A DNA stretch of 64,000 bases, taken from contig NC_134455.1 in assembly GCF_047948215.1 (NCBI RefSeq), positions 343,504,997 through 343,568,996 of the forward strand. The letters run 5' to 3'. Below, in pieces: positions 13,506 through 24,570 of the stretch (position 1 is the stretch's first letter; each line of letters starts with the position of its first letter). Under the pieces are notes generated by a model. It was not told the origin of the DNA. It made no database searches and saw nothing but the letters and a program-made list of their open reading frames with translations. Both the position numbers and the translations under genes were made by a program. The stretch is from Lycorma delicatula (Eukaryota; Arthropoda; Insecta; Hemiptera; Fulgoridae).

Positions 13506-13893
13506 TTATTTATTTTTTTTGTCTTCAGTCATTTGTCTGGTTTGATGCAGCTCTCCAAGATTCCGTATCTAGTGCTAGTCGTTTCATTTTGGTATATCCC
13601 CTACATCCTCCATCCCTAACAATTTGTTTTACATATTCCAAACGTGGTCAGCCTACACAATCTTTTCCTTCTACCTGTCCTAATATTAAAGTGACTATTC
13701 CAGGATGCCTTAATATGTGGCCTATAAGTCTGTCTCTTTGTTTAGCTATATTTTTCCAAATGCTTCTTTCTTCATCTGTTTACCGCAATACCTCTTCATT
13801 TGTCACTTTATCCACCCATCTGATTTTTAACATTCTCCTACAGCACCACATTTCAAAAGCTTCTAATCTTTTCTTCTCAGATACTTTTAATTA
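13506..13893 (-). mobile_element. LINE 3'-end fragment (copy 2 of 3)
   Basis: The same LINE tail as at 13338, longer and also reversed. The minus-strand translation covers the C-terminal part of ORF2, from about EKKRLEAFEMWCCRRMLKI at 13880 down to the tail near 13510. The copy at 15446 overlaps it completely. Two copies only 80 bp apart in the same orientation suggest either independent insertions in a hotspot or a local duplication. Confidence 0.8.
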
Positions 13894-14179
13894 GTATTAT
13901 TTAAAAATTCATTCACAAAATATTATTGTTCCTGTAAAATAAAGTTTTTAATTGTATTTTAAATAAATTGGTGGGACAATTTTTCAACTGGTTCGGCAAT
14001 TTATTAAAAATCGCAACGGTAGCGTTCTCGTAAGCTGAAATATTAAGTTGAATTAAACGAAAATAGTTCCATTATCTGGTTTGGTAAAGGCGGAAGTTGT
14101 TGTTTTTTTAAGAAGCGACCATTCTTTTTAGAAAAGATTGCACATTTACAAATGTAGACACAAGAATAAATTAACATGT
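13894..14179. other. Intronic sequence, no feature seen
   Basis: AT-rich, with no motif or repeat boundary recognised. Confidence 0.35.
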
Positions 14180-14560
14180 TTAATTTTCTAAATATAGGTC
14201 TACACAATTCATACTTATGGGGTCATCACATAATGATCTGACAGCCCATTTTTGTATGTTTAAATCTATCAAGAGATAAGTTTCCTTATGTATAAGAGAC
14301 TACATATAGGTGTAATATATTCAATAATGATGACTAGCTTAACGTTTTATTACGGCGATTCAGAGCAAAACACTATGTGTGGCGTGATTTTATTACATAT
14401 GAGATCAGTTTGATCAACCCACGAGAACTTATCATCTAATAAAACACCCAGAAATTTTGCTTTGTGGGCAACAGAAATAACATTGTTGTCACTAATGGGA
14501 ATAATAACCATGTGATCTGAAGTCACGTTAAAATTATCTTCATAGCCACATTATGAAGCG
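14180..14560 (-). pseudogene. LINE reverse-transcriptase fragment (Jockey/CR1-like)
   Basis: Minus-strand translation of 14540-14390 reads through VISVAHKAKFLGVLLDD and KFSWVDQTDLICNKI. This is the region around the conserved FLGV motif downstream of the RT catalytic core in Jockey/CR1-type elements. Further residues toward 14200 fit the following thumb/linker region loosely and with frame changes. No catalytic YxDD is present, so it is a fragment. Its sequence differs from the other Jockey-like pieces in the window, so it is probably another family. Confidence 0.6.
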
Positions 14561-15428
14561 AGTAGCTCGTATCACTGTCTCTTTCCCTGTGTTCCTAAGG
14601 GCTATGAGTTTCCGCTCTGTGCCTCATTCGCCTCAATGAAGGGGGTGCTCTATTCCTAAGCATTTTTATTGATTTCGGTGAACCACAAGCTGTTACTATG
14701 AATCTATTTATTACAAAAGTGGAAAACTTAGAGAAAAATTTTCCTCTTCCTTGCATTTCACTATCTTACATTAGATAACTTATGCTGTCACTTTGTCGCT
14801 TGACACATCTTCGGCTGACAAAGTCGGTCAAAGTCATTTAAAACCTCCATTTTTGTTGATTTTTTCAAGTGGACCAACTAGCACCGAAAAAGTTTTATTA
14901 GGGACTGTCTTATGGTTCCCACGAGTACCAGCGATATAACAGACCATTCCAGAGTGCACGTCTGCTGGAGCTAGAACTAAATACAACTGGGTTTGCCCAG
15001 GTGCCCAGTGGATGTCGTATGGGACACTACATTGAGCCATCCACCTGTCAGCATGATAGTTTCCACCTTGGGTTATGGTTGCCTTTCGTAAGGTGATGCA
15101 ACACTGATGTTGTTGTGTAAGGGTATTTGTATTGTGTTCTTGGTGTAGTGTACATTTATAGTGTAAAGTGCTCTGCAGCTGCGTGTAAAGTGGGAAGAAG
15201 AGCTGCAGAGGCTAGGGCGTGGGGCCGCCAACCCCTAAAGTCATAAAGAATAAGACTCCCCGTCGGGGACGGCAGTAGAAGCCTGGATATTCTGATAAAT
15301 ACTTGAGCATCAGGACCACAGAAGTGCTTTAGAAAATTCAGGTCCTTAAACTTTGCATTCTTAATTGATGAAGGACTTGAATAAAGCATCGCAGGTTCAC
15401 AGTCATTGTCAGAGAATTTAACAAATTT
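14561..15428. other. Intronic sequence, somewhat richer in GC, unassigned
   Basis: Two antisense frames (14834-15040 and 15156-15389) are open but show no motif that I recognise. The stretch 15170-15300 is locally GC-richer and contains the small palindrome TCCCCGTCGGGGA. It could be an old repeat, but there is not enough to name it. Confidence 0.35.
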
Positions 15429-16045
15429 ATCAGCAATTTTTTTATTTGGGAAGTAGAATTACTAAAGATGGATGAAGCAGGAGCGATATAAAATGCCGAA
15501 TAGCACAAGCTAAACGAGCCTTCAGTAAGAAATATAAGTTGTTTACATCAAAAATTAATTTAAATGTCAGGAAAAGATTTTTGAAAGTGTATGTTTGGAG
15601 TGTCGCTTTATATGGAAGTGAAACTTGGACAATCAGAGTATCTGAGAAGAAAAGGTTAGAAGCTTTTGAAATGTGGTGCTATAGGAGAATGTTAAAAATG
15701 AGATGGGTGGATAAAGTGACAAATGAGGAGGTATTGCGGCAAATAGATGAAGAAAGAAGCATTTAGAAAAATATAGTTAAAAGAAGAGACAGACTTATAG
15801 GCCACATACTAAGGCATTCTGGAATAGTCGCTTTAATTTTGGAAGGACAGGTAGAAGGGAAAAATTGTGTAGGCAGGCCACGTTTGGAATATGTAAAACA
15901 AATTGTTAGGGATGTAGGATGTAGAGGATATACTGAAATTACTGAAATGAAACGACTAGCACTAGATAGGGAATTTTGGAGAGCTGCATCAAACCAGTCA
16001 AATGACTGAAGACAAAAAAAAAAAAAAAAATCAGCAGTTCTTTTT
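15429..16045 (+). mobile_element. LINE 3' end (copy 3 of 3) with target duplication
   Basis: Body about 15446-16029. Translation gives the C-terminal part of a LINE ORF2: VRKRFLKVYVWSVALYGSET, then EAFEMWCYRRMLKMRWVDK, then RRDRLIGHILRHSG, and a closing WRAASNQSND before a poly-A tail starting with GACAAAA. This tail is typical of a LINE type abundant in insects (RTE-related or craniofacial-development-protein-2-like annotations); the clade is not certain. Flanking ATCAGCA(A/G)TT(T/C)TTTTT at 15429 and 16030 is an imperfect target duplication. It is 5'-truncated and lacks the catalytic RT core, so it is dead. A stop (after EERSI) interrupts the frame near 15765. Confidence 0.85.
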
Positions 16046-16579
16046 AAAACAGGTTTTTCACTGAAAAGAGGATAAGTAGAACATGAGTCGTACAATATCT
16101 GCAAGTTGCGTATTTCCCTTTTCATTATCTTTGTTAAATAGGGATAAAGCATTGAAACTACATCCTATTATCCCTTCTTAGCAACAGTTTATTTAAATGT
16201 ATAAAATAGAGATCGACCAGAACATAGTTCATTAACATTAAACAAGAAAAATTACGACTGATGCTTAATAGTAAACATTACTGGTTATGTTAGTTAAGGG
16301 AAAATTTTTTTGTAAGCCCATGCCTATGCAGCTGCTTTCTGGAGATTTTCTGCGATTATCTTTCTTCTTTTGTGCAACATGTTTTCAGTCTCTAAAACGT
16401 TTCTTTCATTATTTAAAGAATTTAATTTTCTGAATTTTCACCTATTAGATTTATTCCAGTTTCAATTTGTTTAATGTTAGCTTTAAACTCATCACTCATC
16501 ACAAGTATTGGTCTGATGGTAGCCAAAACTTACCATAAATTTGAAATTAAATATCTCCCTGTAAGTCTCGTCATATGAA

Positions 16580-17240
16580 ACATTGTTATCCAGGATAAGA
16601 TTGTAAATATTGATTATGCATTTTCTTAATATATAAATGTTCAGTTAAGTATGTTTTTGAACTGTCTTTGAAACTATAATGAGCCTTATGGCTTTTGAAA
16701 GATTTAATATGATCGCAGATTACTATAACTATTCCAGTCAACTTGTGATGATGATTTGCATGTTTACCTCCGTAATTAGAAGGAGCTACACTATGAGTTG
16801 CTAATGCCTTTTTCAAAGTGACTGTCCACCTATTTGTTATGCCATGTATTGAAATAAATGCTTTATAACAAACTGGTGTTTCTACTGTAGAGCCTTCTCT
16901 TTGAACACGGGTTTTTGTAATATAGGAACAATCATTAGGATTGGCAAAACTCTCATCATTTCTCTGTCTGCAACAAGTAACATTTCTAATAGATATAAGC
17001 CCTTTCAGGTAACCATTCTGATCATTGTAAGAGGGCATTAAATTAAAATTGCCTATTAAATTATTTCTTATTTCTGATAACTACTTTAAGACATTCATCA
17101 CCTTTCGCACTGACAGTCTACTCCATTAATATGAGATTGATGTCTGATTTTCTTGCAAGTCTGTTCAGACTTGCATCTGAAATTCATCCTGTCTTTTTCC
17201 TTTTCTTTGTGTTGTATGTTTGTAACTCACTTTCATACTG
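16580..17240 (-). pseudogene. Transposon-associated protein remnant (family uncertain)
   Basis: The minus-strand frame 17038-16586 (150 codons) contains YNDQNGYLKGLIS, TPVCYKAFISIHGITNRWT and FKSHKAHYSFKDSSKTYL, followed by LYIKKMHNQYL. I recognise this order (Cys-rich N-terminus, VCxxxFLxxxGI..., SHYxR..S..YL) from multicopy insect proteins annotated as uncharacterised, thought to belong to DNA transposons. The cysteine-containing N-terminal part continues upstream to about 17240 in broken frames. The catalytic domain is not visible. An imperfect inverted pair GAATGATCAAGG (17385-17396) and CCTTGATCATTC (17419-17430) lies just outside. Confidence 0.5.
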
Positions 17241-17811
17241 ACTGGACATTTTTACTCTAAAATAATAACTAATTATAACTAAAAAATGCTACAATAACAC
17301 TAATTGTAATTGCAATTAGGAAATGGCAATCTCTCTCACTAGAAACAACTTCTAACCTCAAATTAACATGACTATATCAGTCATGAATGATCAAGGGTGC
17401 AATGACCAAGTATTGTAACCTTGATCATTCTTTTCGATGAAATATGGGCTATGATCAATTTCCATTGATCATTCTTTCCCTGTATATCAATATTTGTAAT
17501 TTGATCTGCTTATACAGAGGATATTAAATCCCTACCTGTGAGGATATTAAAATCCTCCTAAAGGAAAAAATCCTTTAATAGTGTTTCTGCAGGATACACC
17601 TCCATCCCCAGGATGATGTGTCCTTTCGCGGATATGTCTGCGAAAGATGCGATTATCAAACTATGGGCAGAAGACAAGAAAGTGTGGTGGTTTTCCTAAA
17701 GGAAATAGTGTTAGCCATGTGGATACCAGTGCATACAAACCCTCCAAATTCTGACATCATTGTTTACTATTTGGACATTCAGCTTGTTAGTGTTTTATTT
17801 GTTACCTTAGT

Positions 17812-19110
17812 ATGAGTAGTGAACCCAAGTCAGAGGAAGGATCACATTTCCCTATCTGGAGAAAGACAGTGCAAGTGGAGAAAACATAAAAAATGCATGA
17901 ATCTGAAGAGCAAGCTGAGCACAACAGAAAGTGCAGAAGAATGGAACGCAAGATGCATCAGAAGGAGAGAGAAGCTAAAGAAAGAGAGATAAAGAGAGAG
18001 AGAAGATAAAGCAGCTTGGGGCCTATCGGATTTTGGTTTAAAAGCAGAGTTAATGGAGGAGCTGTTTGGTTCTGCAACTAGTCAAACCAAGCAGATCCTA
18101 CCACCGTTGAAGGCAAACAAGGCAAAGGCAGTGGCACTGAAGTAGGTAGAGGCGCGACTTACATCTTCTGATGTTGTCTCAAGTGATGTCATTACTGAAT
18201 TGATTGAAATGAATGAGCTTCTGTGTCGAAGTTGAAGAGTTCGTGGTACTCAAAATATTTTAGAGAAAAGAAGGATATATTTGAAGGCTTCAGGGGGAAT
18301 ATGGGTGAGCGACAGCGGTCCGATTTCATTGCTAAAAGACTAGCTCCTGACCTTGTGAAAGTCTTGAAAGCAAAGGTTATGCTTATTGATAAACTTGAGG
18401 AGTTGCTGCCTCATGCTTTAAGGGTGAGGTGATGAAAAATCTGGAGGCTAGAGGAAGGGCTTAAGAATTGTCAGTGTGCGGGATAACGTGAAGGGTGTAA
18501 GGATTGTGGCCAATGACATTGAGACGGAGCATGGAATAAGAAGCAGTGAGGCTATAAACAAATATCCAATCATTACTGTTTCTACAAAAACCCTGCAGCC
18601 AAGGATGATAGTATATGATGTCTTGCAGGACATTGGAGAAGAAGGGTTCATGGATGCGGTAAGTTACAAAACAGGGATTATTCAGTGGAGGACTTTGCCA
18701 CTTTGTTCAAAGTGGTGTTTCATGCAAGACATAGTGACAGCAATGTTGTTCATTATATAGTTCATGTAGTTCAGTGCGACAAGCTTTCGCGTACAATGTT
18801 TTGGAAAAGGTAGGTCGTTTATTGATTACCAGTCATGTAAAACAAAGGATTACTTAAATGTTAGCAGATGTTTTCAGTGTCTGGTATTAGGCCATTTGAT
18901 AAAATTGTGTAAAGAAAAAGAGCTTTGTTCCCACCATGGCAAAGAGAGACATTATGTTAAAGACTGTCAGGTTAAAAAGGAAAGGAGCACCTCCTACCTG
19001 CACAAACTGTCTCCGTGCTTGAAAGCCAGCCAATCTCGATTGTAAATCAGAAGATTATCCCATATACAAGCATGCATGGGACCTTTTAAGTAGTAGGATC
19101 GAAATTTGGC
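17812..19110 (+). pseudogene. LINE ORF1 (gag-like) with three zinc knuckles, broken
   Basis: The frame opens at ATG 17812 (MSSEPKSEEGS) and then runs through a charged, probably coiled-coil region (AEHNRKCRRMERKMHQ, 17900-18000). A central part includes SKLKSSWYSKYFREKKDIFE (18223 on). Near 18870-19050 three Cys/His clusters appear: CFQCLVLGHLIKLC, then CSHHGKERHYVKDC, then CTNC followed by PANLDC. This arrangement is typical of ORF1 in R1/Jockey-group LINEs, where the product is an RNA-binding nucleoprotein. Stops and frame shifts split it into at least four pieces. The continuation into ORF2 is lost; a T-rich segment follows. Confidence 0.7.
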
Positions 19111-19593
19111 GGTATTATAGGGTAAGTGTGTTGTATTTTGCTTTTGTTAGAGTTTTCTGCTTTGGTTTATTGTTCTTCTCTTTTTTTTTATTGTTCCAGT
19201 GTGACATTAGCGTTTGGTTTTTTTTTTGTTTTTTTTTGTTTTATTTTTTTATGTATGTTGATTTATTTTATTAGTTTTAGGCTTTGATATCTTTGGTTTT
19301 GCTTTTATTTTTGTTAGATTTGTTTGGTTTTAGTTACATATTCTCTTTATTGTTGTGGTTTATTGTTAATGTTCAGTTTGGTACAGTATTATATGTTTAG
19401 ATGTAGTGTTTAATTTTGTTAAGTTTAAACAGATCTGAGAAATGGGAGTTGATCTTCTTATGTGTTTTTGATAAGTTTTTTTATGTTGGTTAGTTTTAGG
19501 TTTGTTTCATTGTGTTATTATTGGCTTAGTTTTGGTTTATGTTAGTATGATGTTTTATTTTTGCTTGATGTTTTATATATTGTTTGTTTTATG
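19111..19593 (+). repeat. T/G-rich low-complexity segment (left part)
   Basis: A long stretch made of TTTTGGTTTATG-like and TTAGTTTTAGGTTTG-like words. The same word composition, including TAGTTTTAGGTTTGTTTCA, returns at 22095-22330 after the inverted-repeat element. The two pieces are therefore one segment split by that insertion. It could be the 3' UTR or an inter-ORF region of the LINE that carries the gag-like ORF. Confidence 0.6.
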
Positions 19594-22094
19594 TTTGGGT
19601 CATCCCACATCAAATTAACGAAAATAAATGCACTTCTCAGATTCATGTCCAGTAATTCAAATAAAATTTACAGGCTTGGGGCTCTACCCATGAAGTGTGA
19701 TGCAAAAAATATTTTTTTTCAGATTTTTCAGCCACTTATTTTTTTTGTGTATGATCCCTTAAAAAAGTATAAAGATTGCAAAAAGCAAGGTTTGAGTAAT
19801 TACAAAAGAATAAATTTCTCAGCTCCTAGAGAGCTCATTTTGGTGTAACTTTGAAACTCTTGAAATAGGCTTTCATATGTTATGTCATTTGTTAGGTTTT
19901 TGTTATATAAATAGTTCAAGACCACCAAAAGCATTATTTGACCTTGAATATAACTAAAAGTGTATTTTTTTTAAATTGAAAAAAAAAAGATTTTTGCTTC
20001 CTAATGTGTTGTATATGTGGTAAACATTTCATAATGGAATTGCAATTGGATGCAATTGTGCTGTACCTAATTATCATAAAACAAATTTTATGATAATTAG
20101 GTACAGCAGATTATTCCAATTGAACCCCCCATGAGGCAATTGCTAATGGAGATTTAATCAGTGAAAACGCTCACCTTCCAGCCTTTCAGAGTGGGTCATT
20201 TGATGAAGCAGAAGAGTAGCATGTCATGCACTCCTAGTGCCACCAAAAGAATGTGTACATGTTTCATCCTGTTGAGACAAGTAAAGTAATATTCAGTGTG
20301 GATCATCTTTTGGAACAGAAGGTTCAGTGGTGTACTCCCCAAGAGTGTTGATCATATCTCTAAAGTGATGCAAAAAAATACATTTTTTCAGATTTTTCAG
20401 TCGCTCTTTCTTAACTGAGCTTGCCTTTCTCTACAAGTTTGGAGTTTTATGACTAATTCACACAGCCTTGGACCAGAATACAGTAACCAGTATGGAACCA
20501 TCAACTTCTACAGCTTCAAGTAAAATGTACTGTTGCAATCCATTTGAAAAGTCTAGTCGTAATTGCTGTAAGAAAAACCTGAGAAGTGTAAGCAAGAACT
20601 TGGTGTAAACATTTACTTTTCAAGAAAGTTACAAAATTTGTGATACTTGCCACAAATGGTTAGAAGCATCTGCTAAAAATAATGCTGAAGAATCTACTTC
20701 TGATGTAGAATTTAAACAGTTCATCATCCTCTCATGGCAAATGATCCTTTGGGTTTCCCAGAAAAAGAAGCTATAAATGCTGTGAACAAAAGTTTGTTTT
20801 AAATGAATTGCTTATTCAGAAAAAATTACTATGCGAGAGAAAATACCCTCAGGAAAGCTTAAGAAAGCAGCAATAGTGTTCAAAAGAAAAATATTGAACA
20901 TGGATTCAGATTCTGAACAAGATGCTATTCCTCTCTCCTCTGATCGTGACTCTACGACAGTTGAATGACTGGGCAAATGGATGCATTGAGTCAATAAATT
21001 TCCATTACAGTACAATTGAAAGCATAAAGGAGAAGAGGTTTTGAAGAGTAGGACAATGACAGCAAGCACTATACCAGGTACTCAGAAACTCCACTCTTCT
21101 GTTCCACTGAACAAGAATCAGGTGCAAGTGAGGGTATTTTCATTTTCTAACTCAGCAGTAGCAAGCACAGCAAATATTGTGCATGATGTTGAATTCACAG
21201 AAATGGTTGGATTCTTGATCTGCCGATATGTTGGACACTGGTGGTTGGGGTATTCTAGACTCAAATGAAGGAAATAAAACAATGAAGATGACGTACTTAT
21301 ATTCACATGGACCTTCACCTTCCTTCCACTACCCAGACTTTGAGGATGTTCTTAATGTACATAGGAGTGATACTATTTCAAAAGTAGGTTCCAGGGTAAA
21401 TCAAACAGCACGAGTTTATAACCTCTCAAAGCAAGAAATGTACAATGCTAACCAGAAGTTGTAAAAAGAAAGTGTACACTGTGTAAAAATATCTTATGTA
21501 AATATCTTTGGAAGTTATATGATATTTTATGATAGTTAAGTGATTTATGATAGTTAAGTGGTGAGTATGTACAAGTTCATTATTTTATTTCACCATAATC
21601 ACATAGCAATCCCATTATGAAATGTATTTACCACATGTATAACACAAGAAGTAATTTTTTTTTTCAAATTTAAAAAAAATACGCTTTTGGATATATTCAA
21701 GGTTAAATAAATCTTTTTTTTACCTTGGAACTATTAATGTCACAAAATCTTGCCAAGTGATAATTCACATGAAAGCCCATTCCACACCAAATTGAGCTCT
21801 CTAGCTCTTATAGGAGCTGAGGAAACCTTTTGTAATATCGCCTGAACCTTGCTCCATTCCAATAGCTGAGGAAATTTTTTGTAATCATCTGAACCTTGCT
21901 TTTTGCAATTTTTTACTTTTTTGCGGGGTTCTACACAAAAAACTGAATGACTGAAAAAATGAAAAAAAAATTTTTTGCACTTTATAATAAAGTGAACAAT
22001 TTTTTCTTTTTATAGTTAGGATCAATCCTATGAATTTTGTTGAAATTGATGATGGTCAAGTTGTGTGGCTTGTTGATTTGACATGGCATGCCCC
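19594..22094 (+). mobile_element. DNA transposon with long (about 450 bp) inverted termini
   Basis: The left terminus starts GGGTCATCCCACATCAAATT; the inverse of the right terminus starts GGGGCATGCCATGTCAAATC. Inverse similarity continues for roughly 450 bp on each side: for example CTTTTTGCAATTTTTTACTT near 21900 pairs with AAAAAGTATAAAGATTGCAA near 19760, and ACATTTCATAATGGAATTGC near 20025 pairs with the segment near 21605. The centre holds decayed + strand coding sequence (about 20490-21460). The element sits inside the T-rich LINE segment. Target duplication is not obvious. Superfamily unknown; long-TIR groups such as Kolobok or Sola are possible but unproven. Confidence 0.65.
20490..21463 (+). 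pseudogene. Decayed coding region inside the long-TIR element
   Basis: Fragments on the + strand are collinear. MEPSTSTASSKMYCCNPFEK (about 20492) is followed by KICDTCHKWLEASA, a Cys-containing N-terminus. An acidic serine-rich piece MDSDSEQDAIPLSSD follows near 20899. The C-terminal segment MTYLYSHGPSPSFHYPDFED lies near 21291 and continues through DTISKVGSRVNQTARVYNLS. The HGP-S-SF--P and the closing RVYxLS pattern is a C-terminus I have seen in multicopy uncharacterised proteins of insects and hydra. No DDE triad could be located, and stops are frequent. It is probably a second, transposon-borne gene or a nonautonomous derivative. Confidence 0.5.
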
Positions 22095-22334
22095 ATCATG
22101 TGTTTAATAGGTTTTTGTTTTGGATTGGCGTTTAGAGTGTGTGTGTTTTCTTTAGCGTCTTGTTAGGTTTGTTTTATTTTTATTAGTTTTAGGTTTGTTT
22201 CAAGTTTGTTTATTTTGCTGATTATCTTTGGCCTGGTTTTTCTGTGTTATTGTTTGAGTTAGGTGTTTTGCATTTTGTTGATGTTTCATTTAGTTTACAA
22301 TTTTATATTTGTTGTTTATTGGTTTTCTTGTTCT
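22095..22334 (+). repeat. T/G-rich low-complexity segment (right part)
   Basis: Continuation of the 19111-19593 segment, recognised by the shared words TTAGTTTTAGGTTTGTTTCA and TTTGCTGATTATCTTTGG-like runs. Its separation by the long-TIR element makes it the flank of that insertion. Confidence 0.55.
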
Positions 22335-24070
22335 CAGTTTTCAAAATAGCTACAGCCTGTTTTGCATGTTGGGCTCACCCTCGATTGGTTGGGATTGTAG
22401 GTTAGCTTAATCGGATGGTCTGATTTAGGACCTATAAAGATCATTGTTGCTTGGATTTGGGTTAGGTGTGGTACACTGATAGGAATTTCACTCATGGCAT
22501 TCGCATCAGTGACTTTTTTTACAGTGGCCAGGCTGGAATATGTCATCAGGCATTTGAAAATGACCTCCGGTAAAGTTCGTAAGGGCTAGGTTTGGAGGGG
22601 GGTGGCGTGACGGTCAGATTCATCACACGGCAGGCATCTTCCCTCTGGGTCCAAGATATGCTAAGTGGAAATTCAGGGCTAAACTAAGTTAATACCATTT
22701 CTTGGACAACTCCATCATTGGTTGTTTGGAGAAAGGTACGAGCCATCTGTTGATGAGGACATTCTCCACCGCCAATTGGGACTAGAAAGCCATGGCGTCC
22801 TCGTTATCGTGCTAAGTGATATTGCTAACACATTTGGCTACTCTTTTAGGTCAGTTTCACTAACATCATCTTACTGTCCTGTGTTTATAAGTGGCAAGTA
22901 GAAAATGTGCCTTTTGTTGTTGGAGATTCGCAAAATGAATTAAACATTCCTTTGACCGAACTATATTTTTGATGAATGTATGAGGTATGCATTGATAAAT
23001 TCCAGTGACACATCCCCTGGAAATTTTAATTTCATGTTTAGTATGTTATCTCACCTTCTGATAGTGCATTATGACATCTTTAGCCTATTTACAGTAAAAT
23101 ATTCTCTGACCAGGTGTTTCAAGATTCCTGGTCAGAAGCATTGGCCATCGCCGTACAGAAACCTGGTGTAGATAAATCCATGCCCTTCTAGTATTGTCCT
23201 ATATCCTTGACCGTACCATGTGTAAGTTGATGGAACGTATGGTAAACCATCGTGTTGTGTGGTACCTTGAGAGAAACCCCAATTGCTCCTGAACAATGCA
23301 CAGTTTTTGCCAAGGTAGATCAACTATTGATCATGTAGTAACCCTGGTATCTGTTATGCAAAACGTCTTCCTACTTTGCCAATGCCTGGTTACATATCTT
23401 TCTGAAACAAACTGCATGAATGAGGTAAAAGGAAATCTCCTTGCATTTATCAAGAGTTTTGTTAACAGTTAGTCTTTTGTGTTTGAGTGGAACGACGTTG
23501 TCCAAAAGTTTCACCCTAGAAACGAATACCACAGGGAAGTGTCCTAAGTGTTGTAGCCACAATTAGTATAACAAACTGCATGTGAAAACCCTTTACTTAT
23601 TATTTATTTGTTTATGATTTCTCAATTTACATAACATCTAGAACTTTAGCTACTAGTGAGAGGCTGTTCCAAAATACTATAACCTGTTTAGAATCATGGT
23701 GTAAAATGAATGGATTCACATTTTTCCAGAGGAAACAAAATGCATTTGCTTTTCAGGCTTGAGGGAGATACTGTGACTCTCAAGTGTTTTTACATGGTGA
23801 ACCAGTTGAAGCATGCACACGGGTTAGATTTTTAGAGATGTGGTTTGACCATTGACTAATGTGGGTAATATATTTAAAGTAATGAAGGTAAAATATTTAA
23901 AAATTTTGAACATGCTGAGAGTTTTATAAATACTCGATGGGGAGCTGAATGAGTATGCATGTTGCGCTTCTATAGAGCTTTAGTCCATTCCTGCTTGGAT
24001 TACGGCTCGGTTCACCACTCTCAGAATGCTAGATTCAGTCCATCATTCATTCATCCATCTTGCTACAAGT
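22335..24070 (+). pseudogene. Jockey-like LINE ORF2 fragment (linker, reverse transcriptase)
   Basis: Frames change repeatedly but the order is right for a Jockey-type RT. The region 22690-22760 (DNSIIGCLEKGTS frame; better TTPSLVVWRKV) is the linker before the RT. Near 23130-23190 lies an EALAIAVQKPGVDKSMPS-like segment and at 23260-23320 a CQGRSTIDHVV segment. At 23640-23790 come ATSERLFQNTITCLESW and FFQRKQNAFAF; near 23810 VNQLKHAHG-like frames overlap EACTRVRFLEMWFDH. At 23935-24010 TRWGAE and LRFYRALVHSCLDYGSVHH mark the C-terminus. A second copy of the linker lies at 40620-40980. The element ends about 340 bp before exon A. Confidence 0.7.
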
Positions 24071-24410
24071 GAATGAATGAAAAATTTTTTCATTCCAGCT
24101 TTTCGTTCAATTTTTCTCAAATTTGTATTTAAAGTTGTTTTCGATTTCCCATAAAAAATGTTTTTGTGACTGACTTTTCTGCTCCCCGTACTCTTCATAT
24201 ATACATTGTTATTATTAAAAAGCTGATCAACAGTAACATGACAAAATGCATGACTGAAATAATACTTAGTTTTCAGTTTGATGTTGTTGTCCCAAATAGA
24301 TAATTTATTTTATTCCAAATGGGCATTTCAGTTTATTGATTGATTTTATGAGTTTAATTTAAAATGTTATTAATATATCAGTAAATTATGTGATTTATTT
24401 TATTTTGCAG

Positions 24411-24563
24411 GAGATACAGTATTCATCGGTGGAGCAGCATCAACACCTGTTGCTTTGGTGAAAGCTATGACAAAGCACGGCCTGGAGAAGAAATTAAAAG
24501 ATGTTACAGTATGTCATATGCACACAGAAGGCTCTGCACCATACACTGAACCTAATTGTGAAG
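24411..24563 (+). CDS. Exon A: acetyl-CoA hydrolase / 4-hydroxybutyrate CoA-transferase
   Basis: An internal exon bounded by TATTTTGCAG at its 5' side and GAAG|GTACTA at its 3' side. The frame begins with two bases that finish a Gly codon, then reads DTVFIGGAASTPVALVKAM, followed by KHGLEKKLKDVTVCHMHTEG and a TEPNCE end, leaving one base for the next codon. This is the N-terminal domain of the acetyl-CoA hydrolase/transferase family, close to animal 4-hydroxybutyrate CoA-transferase-like proteins (Drosophila CG7920 type), probable mitochondrial CoA-transfer enzymes. GGAASTP belongs to the nucleotide/CoA-binding fold of the N-terminal domain. The active-site Glu lies in a C-terminal part outside the window. 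No upstream exon is visible in 1-24410. Confidence 0.9.
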
Positions 24564-24570
24564 GTACTAT

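Noticed and set aside
1..24410. Upstream exon of the CoA-transferase gene
   Set aside because: The expected segment before GDTVFIGG (ending in a VKSG-like stretch with a GT donor) was sought on the + strand but not recognised; short exons could be missed.
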